Positions 28,844-40,510 are shown, counted from the stretch's first letter. The stretch: DNA of 64,000 bases from Candidatus Hebobacterum abditum (GCA_029821875.1 JALGXW010000021.1:48354-112353); one strand, 5' to 3'. The notes: generated by a model from the sequence alone, not told the origin. A program made the numbers and translations.

Positions 28844-30292
28844 TCAGCGCTTGATCCGCCAGCTCGGGCCCTCGGGCCGGTCCTCGAGCGCTACGCCAAG
28901 TTCGGCCAGCCGCGAGCGGACCTCGTCGGCTATCGCGTACTGTCCCTTCTCCCGGGCCCTCTGCCTCACGTCGACCAGCAGTTGGATGAGGTCCTCCTCC
29001 AGCCCGTGGTCGGTGCGCGCCTCCGCCAGACTGAGACCCAGGACCGCCGACAAGCCGACCAGCGTCTCGCGGGCGGCCCCCAACGCCTCTCGTCCTGCCT
29101 CCGAGGGCGCGAAGGCGGCGCTGGCCCCCGCCGCCGCCCGGTTGACCGCGCCGACGAGGCCGTGGAGCGCCGCAAGCGCCCGTGGGGTGCTGAAATCGTC
29201 GTCCATGGCCGCGTGGAACTCGCCCTCCGCCGAGTCGCGGGCCTCGGCCACTTCCGCCAGGTCGTCGCCGGACGTCTTGGCCTGCCTTTCGAGCAATCGA
29301 TCCATCGTTTGCCGGGCGATCCGAAGCCGCTCCAAGGCGCTCGCCGCCTGCTCCAGCGCCTGCTCGTCGAAGGGGATGTCGCTCCGATAGTGGGCGGCGA
29401 TGTAGAAGTACCGGAGGGCAGGGCCGCCCACGCGGTCCATGGCCTCTCGGAGCCCCACCACGTTGCCGACCGACTTGGCCATCTTCTCCTCGTCGCCGGC
29501 CCGCACGACGTTGACCAGTCCGTTGTGGATCCAGACCCGCGCGAACTGAGATCCGTGAGCGGCCTCTGACTGCGCCATCTCGTTCTCATGGTGAGGGAAT
29601 ATCAGGTCGGCCCCGCCTGCATGGATGTCGAAGCCGTCTCCGAGGTACTTGCGACTCATGGCCGAGCACTCGATGTGCCACCCGGGCCGACCCGGGCCCC
29701 AGGGGCTCTGCCAGCTCGGCTCGCCGGGCTTGGCCCCCTTCCAGAGGAAGAAGTCTCTGGGGTCCCTCTTGCGCTCGTCCTGCTCCACCCGCGCCCCAGC
29801 GATCTGAGAGTCGAGGTCCCGGCGCGACAGTCTGCCATAGGCCGGGAAGCTCGGCACGTGAAAGGCGACATCGCCGTCAATGGGGTAGGCGTGGCCATTC
29901 TCGATCAAGCGCTCGACGAGCGAGATGATCTCGTCAACGTGTTGGCTGGCCGCCGGGGCGATGGTCGGCGGCAGCACGGCCAGCTCGTCCAGCTCTCCCC
30001 AATAGCTTGCAGTGTAGTCATCCGCCACATCGCGCCAGCTTCGCCCCTCTCGCTGGGAGGCGGCGATGATCTTGTCCTCTATGTCAGTCACGTTCATCAC
30101 ATAGGTGACTTCATGGGCGCGGTAGATCAACCACCGCCGCACGACATCCATGGCCACCGCATGACGCCCATGGCCCACGTGCGCAGGCGCATAGGGGGTG
30201 ACCCCGCAGACGTACATCGACGCCTTGCCCGCCTCTCGGGGCGCGAACTCCTCTTTCTGTCGCGTCAGAGTGTTATAGATGCGTATGGGCAT
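28844..30292 (-). CDS. cysS: Cysteinyl-tRNA synthetase
   Basis: [52 protein letters not shown] (KMSKS-like). Confidence 0.96.
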   Translation of the reverse strand: MPIRIYNTLTRQKEEFAPREAGKASMYVCGVTPYAPAHVGHGRHAVAMDVVRRWLIYRAHEVTYVMNVTDIEDKIIAASQREGRSWRDVADDYTASYWGELDELAVLPPTIAPAASQHVDEIISLVERLIENGHAYPIDGDVAFHVPSFPAYGRLSRRDLDSQIAGARVEQDERKRDPRDFFLWKGAKPGEPSWQSPWGPGRPGWHIECSAMSRKYLGDGFDIHAGGADLIFPHHENEMAQSEAAHGSQFARVWIHNGLVNVVRAGDEEKMAKSVGNVVGLREAMDRVGGPALRYFYIAAHYRSDIPFDEQALEQAASALERLRIARQTMDRLLERQAKTSGDDLAEVAEARDSAEGEFHAAMDDDFSTPRALAALHGLVGAVNRAAAGASAAFAPSEAGREALGAARETLVGLSAVLGLSLAEARTDHGLEEDLIQLLVDVRQRAREKGQYAIADEVRSRLAELGVALEDRPEGPSWRIKR

Positions 30293-30328
30293 GAGTTCCC
30301 TGGCAAGATATCAGGTTGGCGCTGCCGA

Positions 30329-31012
30329 CTAGCGCCGGTCGGCATCTTGCGCCACCGGCTGCCGTGTCGAGCATCTGCCCTCGAGCTCGGCCAACCGCCG
30401 CTCCAGTCGCTCGACCTCCTTGCTGAAGAGCTCCTGGCACTGCTCGCACGGGTCGTCCTGCGTTGCCCCCGAGATGGACGCCACCGCTACCCGCACCCCC
30501 TGTGAGCGAACGACCCGCGCCGGCACCCCGACCACCGTGCTGTCCGCCGACACGTCGCTCAGCACGACCGACCCCGCGCCCACGACGGCGTTGTCTCCCA
30601 CCATGATCGAGCCGAGGATGCATGCCCCCACCCCGACGACCACCTTGTCGCCCAGCGTCGGGTGTCTCTTCCCCGTCTCCTTGCCCGTCCCCCCCAGGGT
30701 CACGCCCTGGTAGAGGGTGCAATCGTCCCCGATCTCGGAGGTCTCCCCGATGACGGTGGCCATCCCATGGTCGATGAGCAGCCCCCGGCCTATCTGCGCG
30801 CCGGGGTGAATCTCGATGCCGGTGATGAACCGGTTGACTTCGGAGAGGAACCGGGCCATCAGCCGCAGCCCGCGGGTCCACAACCAGTGCGCCACTCGGT
30901 GTATGATGACCGCGTGGAGGCCGGGATAGAGCAGAACGACCTCGAGGCGGCTCCGCGCGGCCGGGTCCCGGTCCAATGCCGCCTGTATGTCAGCCCTTAT
31001 ACGGTCGAACAT
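30329..31012 (-). CDS. cysE: Serine O-acetyltransferase
   Basis: [60 protein letters not shown] hexapeptide repeats. Confidence 0.93.
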   Translation of the reverse strand: MFDRIRADIQAALDRDPAARSRLEVVLLYPGLHAVIIHRVAHWLWTRGLRLMARFLSEVNRFITGIEIHPGAQIGRGLLIDHGMATVIGETSEIGDDCTLYQGVTLGGTGKETGKRHPTLGDKVVVGVGACILGSIMVGDNAVVGAGSVVLSDVSADSTVVGVPARVVRSQGVRVAVASISGATQDDPCEQCQELFSKEVERLERRLAELEGRCSTRQPVAQDADRR

Positions 31013-31044
31013 GCTCGTTCCCGCCTTGCGCTCGCCCCAGGGCC

Positions 31045-31074
31045 AGTATATCGGCGGCGTCGAGCCGCTGTCAA
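31045..31074 (-). promoter_or_regulatory. Putative sigma70-type promoter of cysE
   Basis: Minus strand TTGACA (31069-31074) - 18 bp - TATACT (31045-31050). Confidence 0.6.
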
Positions 31075-31175
31075 CCCAGCGGCAAGCCGCCTTGGGCCCT
31101 CATTGCGCGGCCGGTGCAGGGAAGGACTGGCCGCCTGCTTCGACGAATCAACTCCTACTTCGGCAGGGCTTACAG

Positions 31176-32447
31176 ATGGCGTCGAAATACAAGGCCCCCC
31201 GCGGCACCCAAGACGTCCTCCCTGAAGTCTCGTGGCGCTGGCAGCGCGTCGAGGCGGCCTTTCGCGACATCTGTCGGCGCTACGGCTATGGCGAGATCCG
31301 CACCCCCATCTTCGAGGACACTCAGCTCTTCGTCCACGGCACCGGCGAGGGGACGGAGATCGTCAACAAGCAGATGTACTCCTTCGACGACCGGGGCGGC
31401 CGCAGCCTCACCCTCCGTCCCGAGGGCACGCCCCCCGTCGTCCGCGCCTACCTCGAGCACGGCCTTGCCTCGGGTGGAGTGCAGAAGTTCCACTACATCG
31501 CGCCGATCTTCCGCTACGAGCGCCCGCAGGCGGGCCGGTATCGCCAGCACACACAGCTCGGGGTGGAAGCGATCGGCGCGCCGGGACCGGACATCGACGC
31601 CGAAGTCATCGCCCTGTTCCACGATTTCCTGACGGAGATTGGCCTGGAGGGCGCGGTCACACACGCCAGCAGCATCGGCTGCCGGAATTGTCGGCCGGCG
31701 CTTTCAGGCGCGCTCCGCGCCTTCTTCAAGCCGAAGCTCGACGACCTCTGCGACTTCTGCCAGGCCCGCTACGAGACCAATCCGCTCCGGATCCTCGACT
31801 GCAAGGTGCCCGCCGATGTCGAGGCCAGGGTAGGCGCGCCGAGCGCGCTCGACCATATCTGCGACGAATGCCGCGCCCACTTCGACGCGGTCGTGGCTCT
31901 GCTCACGGAACTGGACATACCCCACGAGGTCGATCCGACGATCGTGCGCGGGCTGGACTACTACGCCCGCACCACTTTCGAGGTGGTTCACCCGAGCCTC
32001 GGCGCGCAGGACGTGGTCATGGGTGGAGGCCGCTACGACGGCCTGGCCGAGGCCCTCGGCGGCCCCGCCACACCCGGCATCGGCTTTGGCTCGGGCCTCG
32101 AGCGTCTCCTCCTGGTTCTCGGGGAGGATGGCTCGTCACCTGGGCCAGACGTCTACGTCGCGGCCGCCTCTGACGAAGCGCGCGGAGCCGCTTTCACGCT
32201 TGTGCTCGAGCTGCGGAGGGCCGGCCTTTCGGTAGAGGTCGACTATACCGGGCGAGCCCTGCGAGCACAGATGAGAGAGGCCAACCGGCTGGGAGCGCGC
32301 ACGGCGGCTCTGATCGGCGAAGATGAGGTGGCGGCCGGCACCGTGACGCTGCGTGACATGGCCACCGGCGAACAGGAGAGCGTGCCTGCCGGCCAGGTGG
32401 TGGAACGGATCAAGGCTGGCCCGGGCGCGGGCGGGAGCCGTACATGA
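31176..32447 (+). CDS. hisS: Histidyl-tRNA synthetase
   Basis: [63 protein letters not shown]. Start trimmed from 30987. Confidence 0.96.
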   Translation: MASKYKAPRGTQDVLPEVSWRWQRVEAAFRDICRRYGYGEIRTPIFEDTQLFVHGTGEGTEIVNKQMYSFDDRGGRSLTLRPEGTPPVVRAYLEHGLASGGVQKFHYIAPIFRYERPQAGRYRQHTQLGVEAIGAPGPDIDAEVIALFHDFLTEIGLEGAVTHASSIGCRNCRPALSGALRAFFKPKLDDLCDFCQARYETNPLRILDCKVPADVEARVGAPSALDHICDECRAHFDAVVALLTELDIPHEVDPTIVRGLDYYARTTFEVVHPSLGAQDVVMGGGRYDGLAEALGGPATPGIGFGSGLERLLLVLGEDGSSPGPDVYVAAASDEARGAAFTLVLELRRAGLSVEVDYTGRALRAQMREANRLGARTAALIGEDEVAAGTVTLRDMATGEQESVPAGQVVERIKAGPGAGGSRT

Positions 32448-34234
32448 AACGCACTCTCCCATGCGGCGCGCTGCGGCGCGATCACATTACGAAGACGGTG
32501 ACCCTCGCCGGCTGGGTCGCGTCGACGCGAGATCACGGCGGGCTGATATTCGTCGATCTGCGTGACCGCGAGGGTCTCGCTCAGGTCGTCTTCGATCCCG
32601 CCCAGGCGCCGGAGGCGCACTCCCAGGCCGGGAAGCTGAGGGCGGAGTACGTGGTCGCCGTCAAGGGCGAGGTGACGCCGCGGCCGGCCACCTCCGTTAA
32701 CCCGGACCTCCCGACCGGCGAGGTCGAACTGCGGGCCACGGACCTCGAGATACTCAATCCCGCGAGGACGCCTCCCTTCGAGGTCGGGGAGGCCTCCCGG
32801 GTGGATGAGCTGCTGCGGCTGAAGTACCGGTATCTCGACCTTCGATCTCGGCGGATGCTGGAGAACCTGCGGCGTCGGCACGCGATGGCCAGGGCGACGC
32901 GGGAGTTCCTCGACCAGCGACGCTTCATCGAGATCGAGACGCCTCTGCTCATGCGCTCGACGCCCGAGGGCGCGCGTGACTATGTGGTGCCGGCCCGCGC
33001 TCACCCCGGCGCTTTCTACGCCTTGCCGCAGTCGCCGCAACTGCTCAAGCAACTGCTGATGGTATCCGGCATCGAGCGTTATTATCAGCTTGCCCGCTGT
33101 CTGCGGGACGAAGACCTCCGCGCAGACCGGCAGCCGGAGTTCACCCAGATCGACATAGAGATGTCCTTCGTCGACCAGACGGAGGTGCTCGACCTCAGCG
33201 AAGCGTTGACGTGCCACGTCTTCCGCGCAGTGGGCATCGAGATACCGGGGCCGTTCCCGACGCTGACCTACCAGGAGGCGATGGACGCCTACGGCTCGGA
33301 CAAGCCGGACGCGCGGTTCGATTTGAAGCTGGTCACGTTGGACTCGATCTTTGCCAGCACGGAGTTCCGCGCCTTCGCAAGCGTACTGGGTGACGGCGGG
33401 ACCGTGCGCGGCCTGCGGCTCCCCAAGGGCGCCTCGCTCTCCCGCCGGGAGGTAGACGAGCTCGAATCGACTGCCAGGCGATACGGCGCCAAGGGACTTG
33501 CCTGGTTCCAGGTCCTGCCGGACCAGCTCAAGTCGCCGATCGCGAAGTTCCTCTCCGATGAAGAACAGGATGGCCTCAGGGCGGCGACGGAGGCTCAGGA
33601 TGGGGACCTATTGCTGCTCGTCGCCGACAGGTTCCCTCTCGCCTGCGAGGTGCTGGGCCGACTTCGCCTCGACCTAGGACGGCGCTTCGATCTTATCGAG
33701 GAGTCGGAGTGGCACGGGCTCCGCATCATAGATTTCCCCCTGGTCGCATACAATGAGGAGGAGAAGCGGGTCGAGCCCATGCATCATCCGTTCACCTCGC
33801 CGAAGCCGGAGGATGTGGGATTGATCGAAACCGAGCCGCTGCGCGTTCGGGCGCAGGCCTATGACCTCGTGCTCAATGGCGTCGAGATCGCCTCCGGCAG
33901 TATTCGAGTCCATCGGCGGGAGTTGCAGGAGAAGGTGCTGGCGCTCATCGAGATGTCGGCGGAGGAGGCCGAGCGGCGATTCGGCTTCCTTCTGGAGGGC
34001 TTGCAGTACGGTGCGCCGCCCCACGGTGGCATCGCGTTTGGCTTCGATCGAATGGTGGCCATGGCCTCGGGGGAGGAGAGCATTCGCGACGTGATCGCGT
34101 TCCCCAAGACGGCCGCCGCGGTCGATCCGCTCACCGGGGCGCCGGCTGAGGTGGAGCCGACGCTGCTGAAAGAACTGCACATCTCGGTCGAGCCACCTGC
34201 CGACCGGGAAGAGGATGGCGACGCTCGTGACTGA
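32444..34234 (+). CDS. aspS: Aspartyl-tRNA synthetase
   Basis: [53 protein letters not shown], class II motif 3 [12 protein letters not shown]. Confidence 0.96.
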   Translation: MKRTLPCGALRRDHITKTVTLAGWVASTRDHGGLIFVDLRDREGLAQVVFDPAQAPEAHSQAGKLRAEYVVAVKGEVTPRPATSVNPDLPTGEVELRATDLEILNPARTPPFEVGEASRVDELLRLKYRYLDLRSRRMLENLRRRHAMARATREFLDQRRFIEIETPLLMRSTPEGARDYVVPARAHPGAFYALPQSPQLLKQLLMVSGIERYYQLARCLRDEDLRADRQPEFTQIDIEMSFVDQTEVLDLSEALTCHVFRAVGIEIPGPFPTLTYQEAMDAYGSDKPDARFDLKLVTLDSIFASTEFRAFASVLGDGGTVRGLRLPKGASLSRREVDELESTARRYGAKGLAWFQVLPDQLKSPIAKFLSDEEQDGLRAATEAQDGDLLLLVADRFPLACEVLGRLRLDLGRRFDLIEESEWHGLRIIDFPLVAYNEEEKRVEPMHHPFTSPKPEDVGLIETEPLRVRAQAYDLVLNGVEIASGSIRVHRRELQEKVLALIEMSAEEAERRFGFLLEGLQYGAPPHGGIAFGFDRMVAMASGEESIRDVIAFPKTAAAVDPLTGAPAEVEPTLLKELHISVEPPADREEDGDARD

Positions 34235-34988
34235 GAAGCGGGCCCGCAAGCGCCGCCGCCGCGCCGCTCCCCGGAAGGCCGGCAAGCGAGCCAGGCGGCG
34301 CAAGCCGAGGCCGGGGGACGTCGAGGCCCTTGCCGACGCGCTGGCCATCGAGCCCCGCCGCGCGGGGGTGCTGCGCCAAGCGCTGACCCACAAATCGGCC
34401 GAGCAGGAGCTCGGCTTCCTGTCCAACGAACGACTCGAGTTCCTCGGCGACGCGGTGCTGGACTTGGTGGTGGCGGAGCATCTCTACCGCCGTCACCCAG
34501 AGCTTGCCGAAGGCGACCTCACCAAGCTCAAGGCGGTCGCCGTCTCCGAGCCGGTGTTGGCGGCCGTGGCCCGGGAGGTGGACCTGGGCCTGTTCCTGCT
34601 GCTCGCCAAGGGCGAGGAGCAGACCGGCGGCCGGGATCGGAGTTCCATACTGGCAGACACAATGGAGGCGGTCTTTGCGGCTGTCTACCTGGATCGCGGC
34701 TACCGGGCCACTCGCCAGCTGATCCTGCGCCTTCTGGGAACGCGTTTGGGCGCGATCGAGCGGCGCGAATACGAGCCTGACTACAAGACACTGCTGCAGG
34801 AGAAGATCCAGGAGCTTCATCGCACGCCGCCGACCTACCGGGTCGTTTCACAGACCGGGCCGGACCACGACCGCACGTTCGTCGCCGAGGCGCGCATCGG
34901 CCGGCGGGTGCTTGGGTCTGGCAACGGGAAGAGCAAGAAGCAGGCCGAGCAGGCCGCCGCCCGGGCGGCATTGATCGAGCAGGAATAG
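34215..34988 (+). CDS. rnc: Ribonuclease III with basic N-terminal extension
   Basis: [21 protein letters not shown] signature, dsRBD at the C-terminus; Arg/Lys-rich first ~33 residues. Confidence 0.95.
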   Translation: MATLVTEKRARKRRRRAAPRKAGKRARRRKPRPGDVEALADALAIEPRRAGVLRQALTHKSAEQELGFLSNERLEFLGDAVLDLVVAEHLYRRHPELAEGDLTKLKAVAVSEPVLAAVAREVDLGLFLLLAKGEEQTGGRDRSSILADTMEAVFAAVYLDRGYRATRQLILRLLGTRLGAIERREYEPDYKTLLQEKIQELHRTPPTYRVVSQTGPDHDRTFVAEARIGRRVLGSGNGKSKKQAEQAAARAALIEQE

Positions 34989-34991
34989 CCC

Positions 34992-35017
34992 GGCCTCTCA
35001 CCAGGCGTCGAGAGGCC
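34992..35017 (+). terminator. Stem-loop downstream of rnc
   Basis: GGCCTCTC-N10-GAGAGGCC, 8 bp perfect; no T-tract. Confidence 0.35.
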
Positions 35018-35066
35018 AGGCGTTCTACGGCATAACTCTTCGCTGCAGGTTCCGGGAGGTAGAGAG

Positions 35067-36299
35067 ATGACGAGATGCACTCAGGTTCTGTTGCTGGCGG
35101 TTCTCGGAGTGCTGCCCTGCTCCGCAGTCCCGCTGGGCGCGGAGGTGGTAGTGGGCGAGGAAGTCCCTTCCGCCATCGCAGAGACGGCGCTCGCCTACTC
35201 CAGCGCGCTGCTTGACGCAGAGCTGGCGACATCGTGGGGACTCCTGTCCGCCAAGTCACGCACCGAGATCACGGCCGTTGAGTGGGAGGAGAGCTGGCGC
35301 TTGCGGCCGACCTCGCGGCCGCCTTCGGCGCAATCCCTGCTGAGGGCCCTGGCGGGTGCGGAGGAACCACCAAGCGGCGGCGAGGTGTTGCTCACCCCGG
35401 GTCAAGCGTTGATCCAGGTCAGTGAGAATGTGAGGATCACTCAGGAGCTGGTTCTCGTGAGGGAAGGCGATCGCTGGCTTGTCGATCTCCTCGCCTCCGA
35501 CGAACTCAACGCCCGCGCCGCCGCCGAGGTATTCCTCAACGCGGTGGCCGCGGAGGTCAAGGGAGCGGCCGCCCCGAGGCCGGTTCGCACACCGGGCGCC
35601 GGCCGGCCGATGCTGCAGGCCGTCCTGGCGCCGCAGGCGAAGGAGTTCTACGTCCTGCAGGCCGATGTTGAGGATGACCGCGCTCGGGTCACCCTCGCCT
35701 GCGACCTGCAGGTCAGCATTGTTCTCCGGGCCACCCGACTGGGTGCCGGCTGGACGGTGGACCTGTCGCGGCCTGTGGTCAACGTGGACCCGACGAGCGC
35801 TTACCCCCTCCGTGACGCAGCCGACAGCGCTCGCAAGGCCACCTGTCAGGAGCAACTCCAGAAGCTCGGCCGCGCCTTCGAGATGTACGCGGCTGCCTCC
35901 GATGACCTGCTTCCCGACGCTGACCGGTGGGTGGAGCTCATGCGGCCCTTCGGGGCGCGCGACATGCTCCTGCACTGCCCGGCCGACTCGGTCCCGGGGA
36001 TCAGCTATGCCATGAACCGCAACTTGGCAGGGAAGAGGCGCTCCCAGGTCGCGAACCCGTCGTCCACGCCCTTGCTCTTCGAATCGGCCCTGCACACGGC
36101 CAACCCGTCTGACAAGGGCGGAAGCTGGCCGGAGCCTGCTCTGCACGCCGACGGCAACCTGGTTCTGTACGTGGATGGCTCGATCCGGGCCGTGAAGCGG
36201 AAGCCCTCCTTCACAGTGAAGGAAGGGAGAGGCGGCGCCGCGGCGCAGCCGGCCCCACGGCTGAGGGTACCGGCGAGGCCCCCACGGCAGCCTCGCTAG
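35067..36299 (+). CDS. Secreted protein with DUF1559/prepilin-like C-terminal region
   Basis: Signal peptide; C-terminal CQEQLQKLGRAFEMYAAASDDLLPDADRWVELM...LHCPADSVPGISYAMNRNL...HADGNLVLYVDGSIR resembles the DUF1559 tail. Confidence 0.65.
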   Translation: MTRCTQVLLLAVLGVLPCSAVPLGAEVVVGEEVPSAIAETALAYSSALLDAELATSWGLLSAKSRTEITAVEWEESWRLRPTSRPPSAQSLLRALAGAEEPPSGGEVLLTPGQALIQVSENVRITQELVLVREGDRWLVDLLASDELNARAAAEVFLNAVAAEVKGAAAPRPVRTPGAGRPMLQAVLAPQAKEFYVLQADVEDDRARVTLACDLQVSIVLRATRLGAGWTVDLSRPVVNVDPTSAYPLRDAADSARKATCQEQLQKLGRAFEMYAAASDDLLPDADRWVELMRPFGARDMLLHCPADSVPGISYAMNRNLAGKRRSQVANPSSTPLLFESALHTANPSDKGGSWPEPALHADGNLVLYVDGSIRAVKRKPSFTVKEGRGGAAAQPAPRLRVPARPPRQPR

Positions 36300-36333
36300 G
36301 CCGGCTCACCAGCGCGAATGCTCGCCACGATGA

Positions 36334-36360
36334 AGAGGGACCCGATACTCGGGTCCCTCT
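36334..36360. terminator. Bidirectional stem-loop
   Basis: AGAGGGACCCGA-TAC-TCGGGTCCCTCT, 12 bp perfect, between convergent genes. Confidence 0.8.
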
Positions 36361-36405
36361 GTCTTGCTTGCGGCGGTCCAGGTCAGGCTTCGGAGTCGAA
36401 GGCGC

Positions 36406-38967
36406 TTAGAAGTCTTGCCGGATGCCGAAGGCGACGAACCGCGGCGGGGTCCGCGAGAACGGCACGTAGAAGACCTGGTCGCCTGCGATCTGCCCGATCA
36501 CGGCCGCGGTCTGCGGATGGTAGACGACGTAACTCGTGACGTCCTCTCGGTCGAAGAGGTTGAAGATCTCCAGATAGGCTTCCCGTCCCGGCCCCATAGT
36601 GTAGGATGCGTTCAGGTTCACCGTCAGGTTGCTGCCGGTCTCCAGCGTGTCCGGTGCAATGAACCCTTGCGCCGGGTCGTCCGGATTCAGGTAGTTCTCC
36701 GGAATCTCCAACTCCTCCGGGCTGGCCGGGTCGCCGGGATCGTAGTCCGGGTTCGGTATGTGAGCCGGATCGCTCCCGCCGGCATCGAGGCCGCTCTGGC
36801 CGTAAGGGAACCCGCTTCCGTAGGTCACCCACGGCTTGACCGTGAACTTGCCGAGGTCGTAGTTGAGGGCCAGGGTGGCCGTGTGCTTCTGACTCCACTC
36901 CACCCGGTACGTCTGGCTCAGTCCGTCTTGATCGGTGCGGTCCAGGAAGCCGTACCCGTAGGGATAGACGTTGTCCCTGGGGCTGGTCGCCTGTGCATCC
37001 AGGTAGGTGTAGGAGAGCCAGCCTCTCGAGTGATCGGCCATTTTGCGATCCAGCTTGAGCTCGAGCCCGCGCGTCAGGCCGGTGCCGTTGCCGGCGAACC
37101 AGACCGGCGCGAATGGATCGAAGTCCTCCAGGGCATCGGAGAGGATCGGATTGCCGTCGCCGTCGAGCACCCAGCCGCCGCTCTCGTCATGGAGCACGCC
37201 CTGCCACCTCTGGGTCATCTGGTCGCTGTCGCGCTCGAACCAGGTGGCGGTGACCAGACTCCGGTCGTCCGCCTTCCATTCGAGGCCCACGTCCCAACAG
37301 CGGTCGAGCTGTGGCTTCGCCGGGAAGTCCGGTGCCAGCAGATCGTACCAGCCGAAGTCTGCTCCGGCGAACTCGTAGGCGATGAGGTTGGCGCGGGGGA
37401 AGTGCACGTATTGGCCATAAGAGCTCCGCGCCATCACATCGCCGGACAGAACGTAGGTCAGACCGGCGCGGCCACTGGTCTCGTCCAGCTTCAGCTCGCC
37501 GGCCGCCGGCCGGTCGTATATCATCTCGTCGTAGCGCCCGCCCAACGTGAGGAAGAGGCGATCGTTGACGCCCCACGTGTCCTGCACGTAGGCCTGTGTG
37601 TTCCGGGTATCGTTGTCGGACACGAAGCCGGTCGGGAGAAGCATGACGCTGTACGCCGAGTTGTTGTCGCTGTTTATGAGCCAAGCGCCAGCGCGCACTC
37701 GATGGTCGCCAACCTGGGCTTCGTAGTCGAACTGCCCGGTGGACATCTGCTCGTCCCGGTGCTGCCAAAAGAGGTTCTCGAGGTCGCCCAGCTCCAGCTG
37801 CAGGAAGTGGTCCAGCCACGAGTATCGCAAGGTCCAGAACGAGCGAGGACTCACAGTGTGGTTGAGCGTAAGCGCCACGATGTCATGGCCCTGCCGACCG
37901 TAGTCGTCGCCCGGCTGCGTCGGCACCCAGTCGGAGATCTCCGGGTCGAATGTGAACATGCGCTGCCACGGAAACAGGTACTTCGCGTTGCCGTGGGCGG
38001 CAAGAAGGGTCAGATTATCGCGCTCACCGGCGTCGTAGATCACCTTGGCGATATGGTCTCCCACATGCGGCGCTTCTGTCGTAAACAAGTTCTCGGGGAA
38101 CTCGCTCTTCCAGTTGTATTGCCCATAGTAGTAGTTGAATCGGTTCTCGACGGTGCCCGTCTCCAGAAGGAATCCGGCGTGGCCGTAGGGGGATCCCGCC
38201 CCCACGTCGGCGAAGTTCCCCTGCATCTGGTCGCCGCGCTTGACCACCTGGTTGACGATTCCTCCAGTCCAGCCGCCGTACTCGGCCGGGTAGCCCCCGG
38301 TGAACAGTTCCAGGCGGTCCAGGCCGATTGAGACGATGTTCGTCGCGAACACGTTGGCGTTCGGCTCGGTGATGGGAATGCCGTCGAGGAAGTAGCCCAC
38401 CTGGTTCGAGCGCGCTCCCCGAATGTGCGGATAGAATGTGCTGTCCGGGACCACGCCCGGCTGCGGGAACACCAAGCCCGGGTACTGATAGCGGTCGTTG
38501 GGCTGGGACAAGGTCGTTTCCTCGTCCTCATCGGTGACCACATAGACGGTCGCTGTGACATCTTGCCGCAGCGCGACGCGAGGTGCCGTAATGGTTGCCT
38601 CCGCGCCTACGGCCGGGACCACGGTTGGCGCCAGACCGACTTGGATGGAGGTTACCTGACTCTGAATGACCTCCAGCTCCACGACGCGGGCTTCGACGTA
38701 GCCGATCAGGCCGACCTTCAGCGTGTGGCTGCCGGGCGGCACGTTGGTGATGACGAATCGGCCGTCCAGGTCGGTCACAGTGCTGAGCCGGGCCTCCTCC
38801 AATGTGACATTGGCTCCAGAGAGCCCAGCTGCCGTATCGGCGTCGGTCACGATTCCCGAGACAACGCCCGTAACCGCACCCCAGGCCGATCCGCAAGTCA
38901 GTATCAGCGCCAGCGCAAGGATGAATGGCGCTGTCCTTCTCCTCCTGGTTGCCCTCATCTCGCTCAC
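36406..38967 (-). CDS. TonB-dependent receptor with N-terminal carboxypeptidase-regulatory-like domain
   Basis: VSGIVTDADTAAGLSGANVTLEEARLSTVTDLDGRFVITNVPPGSHTLKV, plug YFLDGIPITEPN, C-terminal ...FGIRQDF. Confidence 0.93.
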   Translation of the reverse strand: MSEMRATRRRRTAPFILALALILTCGSAWGAVTGVVSGIVTDADTAAGLSGANVTLEEARLSTVTDLDGRFVITNVPPGSHTLKVGLIGYVEARVVELEVIQSQVTSIQVGLAPTVVPAVGAEATITAPRVALRQDVTATVYVVTDEDEETTLSQPNDRYQYPGLVFPQPGVVPDSTFYPHIRGARSNQVGYFLDGIPITEPNANVFATNIVSIGLDRLELFTGGYPAEYGGWTGGIVNQVVKRGDQMQGNFADVGAGSPYGHAGFLLETGTVENRFNYYYGQYNWKSEFPENLFTTEAPHVGDHIAKVIYDAGERDNLTLLAAHGNAKYLFPWQRMFTFDPEISDWVPTQPGDDYGRQGHDIVALTLNHTVSPRSFWTLRYSWLDHFLQLELGDLENLFWQHRDEQMSTGQFDYEAQVGDHRVRAGAWLINSDNNSAYSVMLLPTGFVSDNDTRNTQAYVQDTWGVNDRLFLTLGGRYDEMIYDRPAAGELKLDETSGRAGLTYVLSGDVMARSSYGQYVHFPRANLIAYEFAGADFGWYDLLAPDFPAKPQLDRCWDVGLEWKADDRSLVTATWFERDSDQMTQRWQGVLHDESGGWVLDGDGNPILSDALEDFDPFAPVWFAGNGTGLTRGLELKLDRKMADHSRGWLSYTYLDAQATSPRDNVYPYGYGFLDRTDQDGLSQTYRVEWSQKHTATLALNYDLGKFTVKPWVTYGSGFPYGQSGLDAGGSDPAHIPNPDYDPGDPASPEELEIPENYLNPDDPAQGFIAPDTLETGSNLTVNLNASYTMGPGREAYLEIFNLFDREDVTSYVVYHPQTAAVIGQIAGDQVFYVPFSRTPPRFVAFGIRQDF

Positions 38968-39074
38968 TCCCTCGTGGTTCTCAGGTATTCCGGTCTGTAG
39001 CTATCTCGTATTGCCACATTCCCACCTGGGACTCGCGAGCACCCCCTGATCCCCCTTCAGATCGTCTGGAAGAC

Positions 39075-40088
39075 TCATTGAAGCTCGAACTTGACTACGG
39101 CGTGCGTCCAGACACGTCGCGGCTGACCATCCTGAATGGCCGGCTTGTACCGCCAGCCTCGGACGAACTCAACGGCGGCGTCGTCGAGTCGGCGGTCATG
39201 GCTCGATTCGACTACCTTGACATCCGACACAACGCCCAGTTCGGTGACCGCGACTTCGAGCCTGACGGTGCCCTCTGCACCGTCCGCCGCCGCCGCGGGT
39301 GGATATTCCAGACTTCCCTTGAAGACTACAACAGGTTCTTTCCGGTCGGCCGTGCGCGAGACGAATCCCGGACTCCCGCCGTCACCCGTCCCCCCTCCTG
39401 AGCCAGACCCAGACCCCTCACCGATGCCAGTTCCGTCGCCCGTCCCGGCGCCTCCCCCGCTCCCGCCGCCTGTCCCGCCTTCACTGCCGGGGCCAACGCC
39501 GGTTCCCGAGCCCGATCCTACACCAGGGACCTCGCCTATAGGCGTCTCGCCGCTGGCTGCGCCCGTTAGGTCGCCCGCCGGACTCGGAGTGCCCAGATCG
39601 ACGAACCCACCTCCCCCGCCCCCGCCCCCGCCAGGCCGGGTGCCATCGCTTACCGGAGGCACGAGCGGCCGCGGCTCCACCGGCGATGGCTCGGGCTCCG
39701 GCGTCACCTCCACCGGGTCGGGAGGGCTCACCAAGACAGGCGCTGGAGGCTCCTGCGGGGCCGGCTCCTGCGGGGCCGGCTCCTCCGGCGGCCGCGGCTC
39801 GGGCCGGTTGGCCGGTCGCGGAGGCGGCTGCTGTGGTGGTAGCTGCGGATCGGCTGCCGGGCGGACCGCCACGCCCGGTTCCATCCCGACAGACAGCTCG
39901 GACGGCCACTCGACGAGCTCTACCGGCGTGGCGAGCGCGGGAGCTGCTTCATCGAACACTCTGATGTCCCCGAAGCCAGTCCGGGGCGCCTCCATCGGCA
40001 AACAGGCGGCACCCGCCAGCGCCGCCACATGGAGCGTCAGGGCCGCCGCGAAGCCCCAACTCAGGAGCCTGTCGCCGCCTCTGCTCAT
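39075..40088 (-). CDS. tonB: Energy transducer TonB with Pro-rich and Gly/Ser-rich linkers
   Basis: N-terminal TM, long low-complexity linker, C-terminal EYPPAAAADGAEGTVRLEVAVTELGVVSDVKVVESSHDRRLDDAAVEFVRGWRYKPA. Confidence 0.9.
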   Translation of the reverse strand: MSRGGDRLLSWGFAAALTLHVAALAGAACLPMEAPRTGFGDIRVFDEAAPALATPVELVEWPSELSVGMEPGVAVRPAADPQLPPQQPPPRPANRPEPRPPEEPAPQEPAPQEPPAPVLVSPPDPVEVTPEPEPSPVEPRPLVPPVSDGTRPGGGGGGGGGFVDLGTPSPAGDLTGAASGETPIGEVPGVGSGSGTGVGPGSEGGTGGGSGGGAGTGDGTGIGEGSGSGSGGGTGDGGSPGFVSRTADRKEPVVVFKGSLEYPPAAAADGAEGTVRLEVAVTELGVVSDVKVVESSHDRRLDDAAVEFVRGWRYKPAIQDGQPRRVWTHAVVKFELQ

Positions 40089-40510
40089 GGCCCCTCACCG
40101 CTCCCCAGCGGTTGCGTCGCGATTGCCATCCTTGCCGCCCCCGCCTTCTTCGCCGCGTCCATGGCCGCAACGACGGCACCGTGTCGGATGTTCGTGTCGG
40201 CGTTGATGACCACAATCAAACCGGGGCTCGCCGTCAGTCGCTGCCTGATCTCCTCGGTCAGCGCGTCTGGCGCGACCGTCTTCTTGTCGAGGGCGACGCT
40301 TCCGTCGCTGCCCAAGGTGACGACGAGGGAGCGATCTCCCCATGTCTTCGAGTCGGCCGTGTCCGCTCTCGGCAGCCGCACTGGCAGGCCGGCCTGTCGG
40401 CTCATGGCCAGAGACGCGATCATGAAGAACACCAGCAAGAAGGCCATGGTGTCTATCATGGGGATGAGCTCGATTCGCGCCTTCTCCGGTGGCCGCCGCC
40501 TAATGCGCAA
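40085..40510 (-). CDS. exbD: Biopolymer transporter ExbD
   Basis: RIELIPMIDTMAFLLVFFMIASLAMS; translational overlap with tonB. Confidence 0.92.
   Translation of the reverse strand: MRIRRRPPEKARIELIPMIDTMAFLLVFFMIASLAMSRQAGLPVRLPRADTADSKTWGDRSLVVTLGSDGSVALDKKTVAPDALTEEIRQRLTASPGLIVVINADTNIRHGAVVAAMDAAKKAGAARMAIATQPLGSGEGP

Noticed and set aside
36364-38331. 655-aa plus-strand ORF
   Set aside because: Fully antisense to the TonB-dependent receptor, which has clear domain motifs.
39136-40206. 356-aa Pro/Ser/Gly-rich plus-strand ORF
   Set aside because: Mirror of the TonB low-complexity linker; no independent support.
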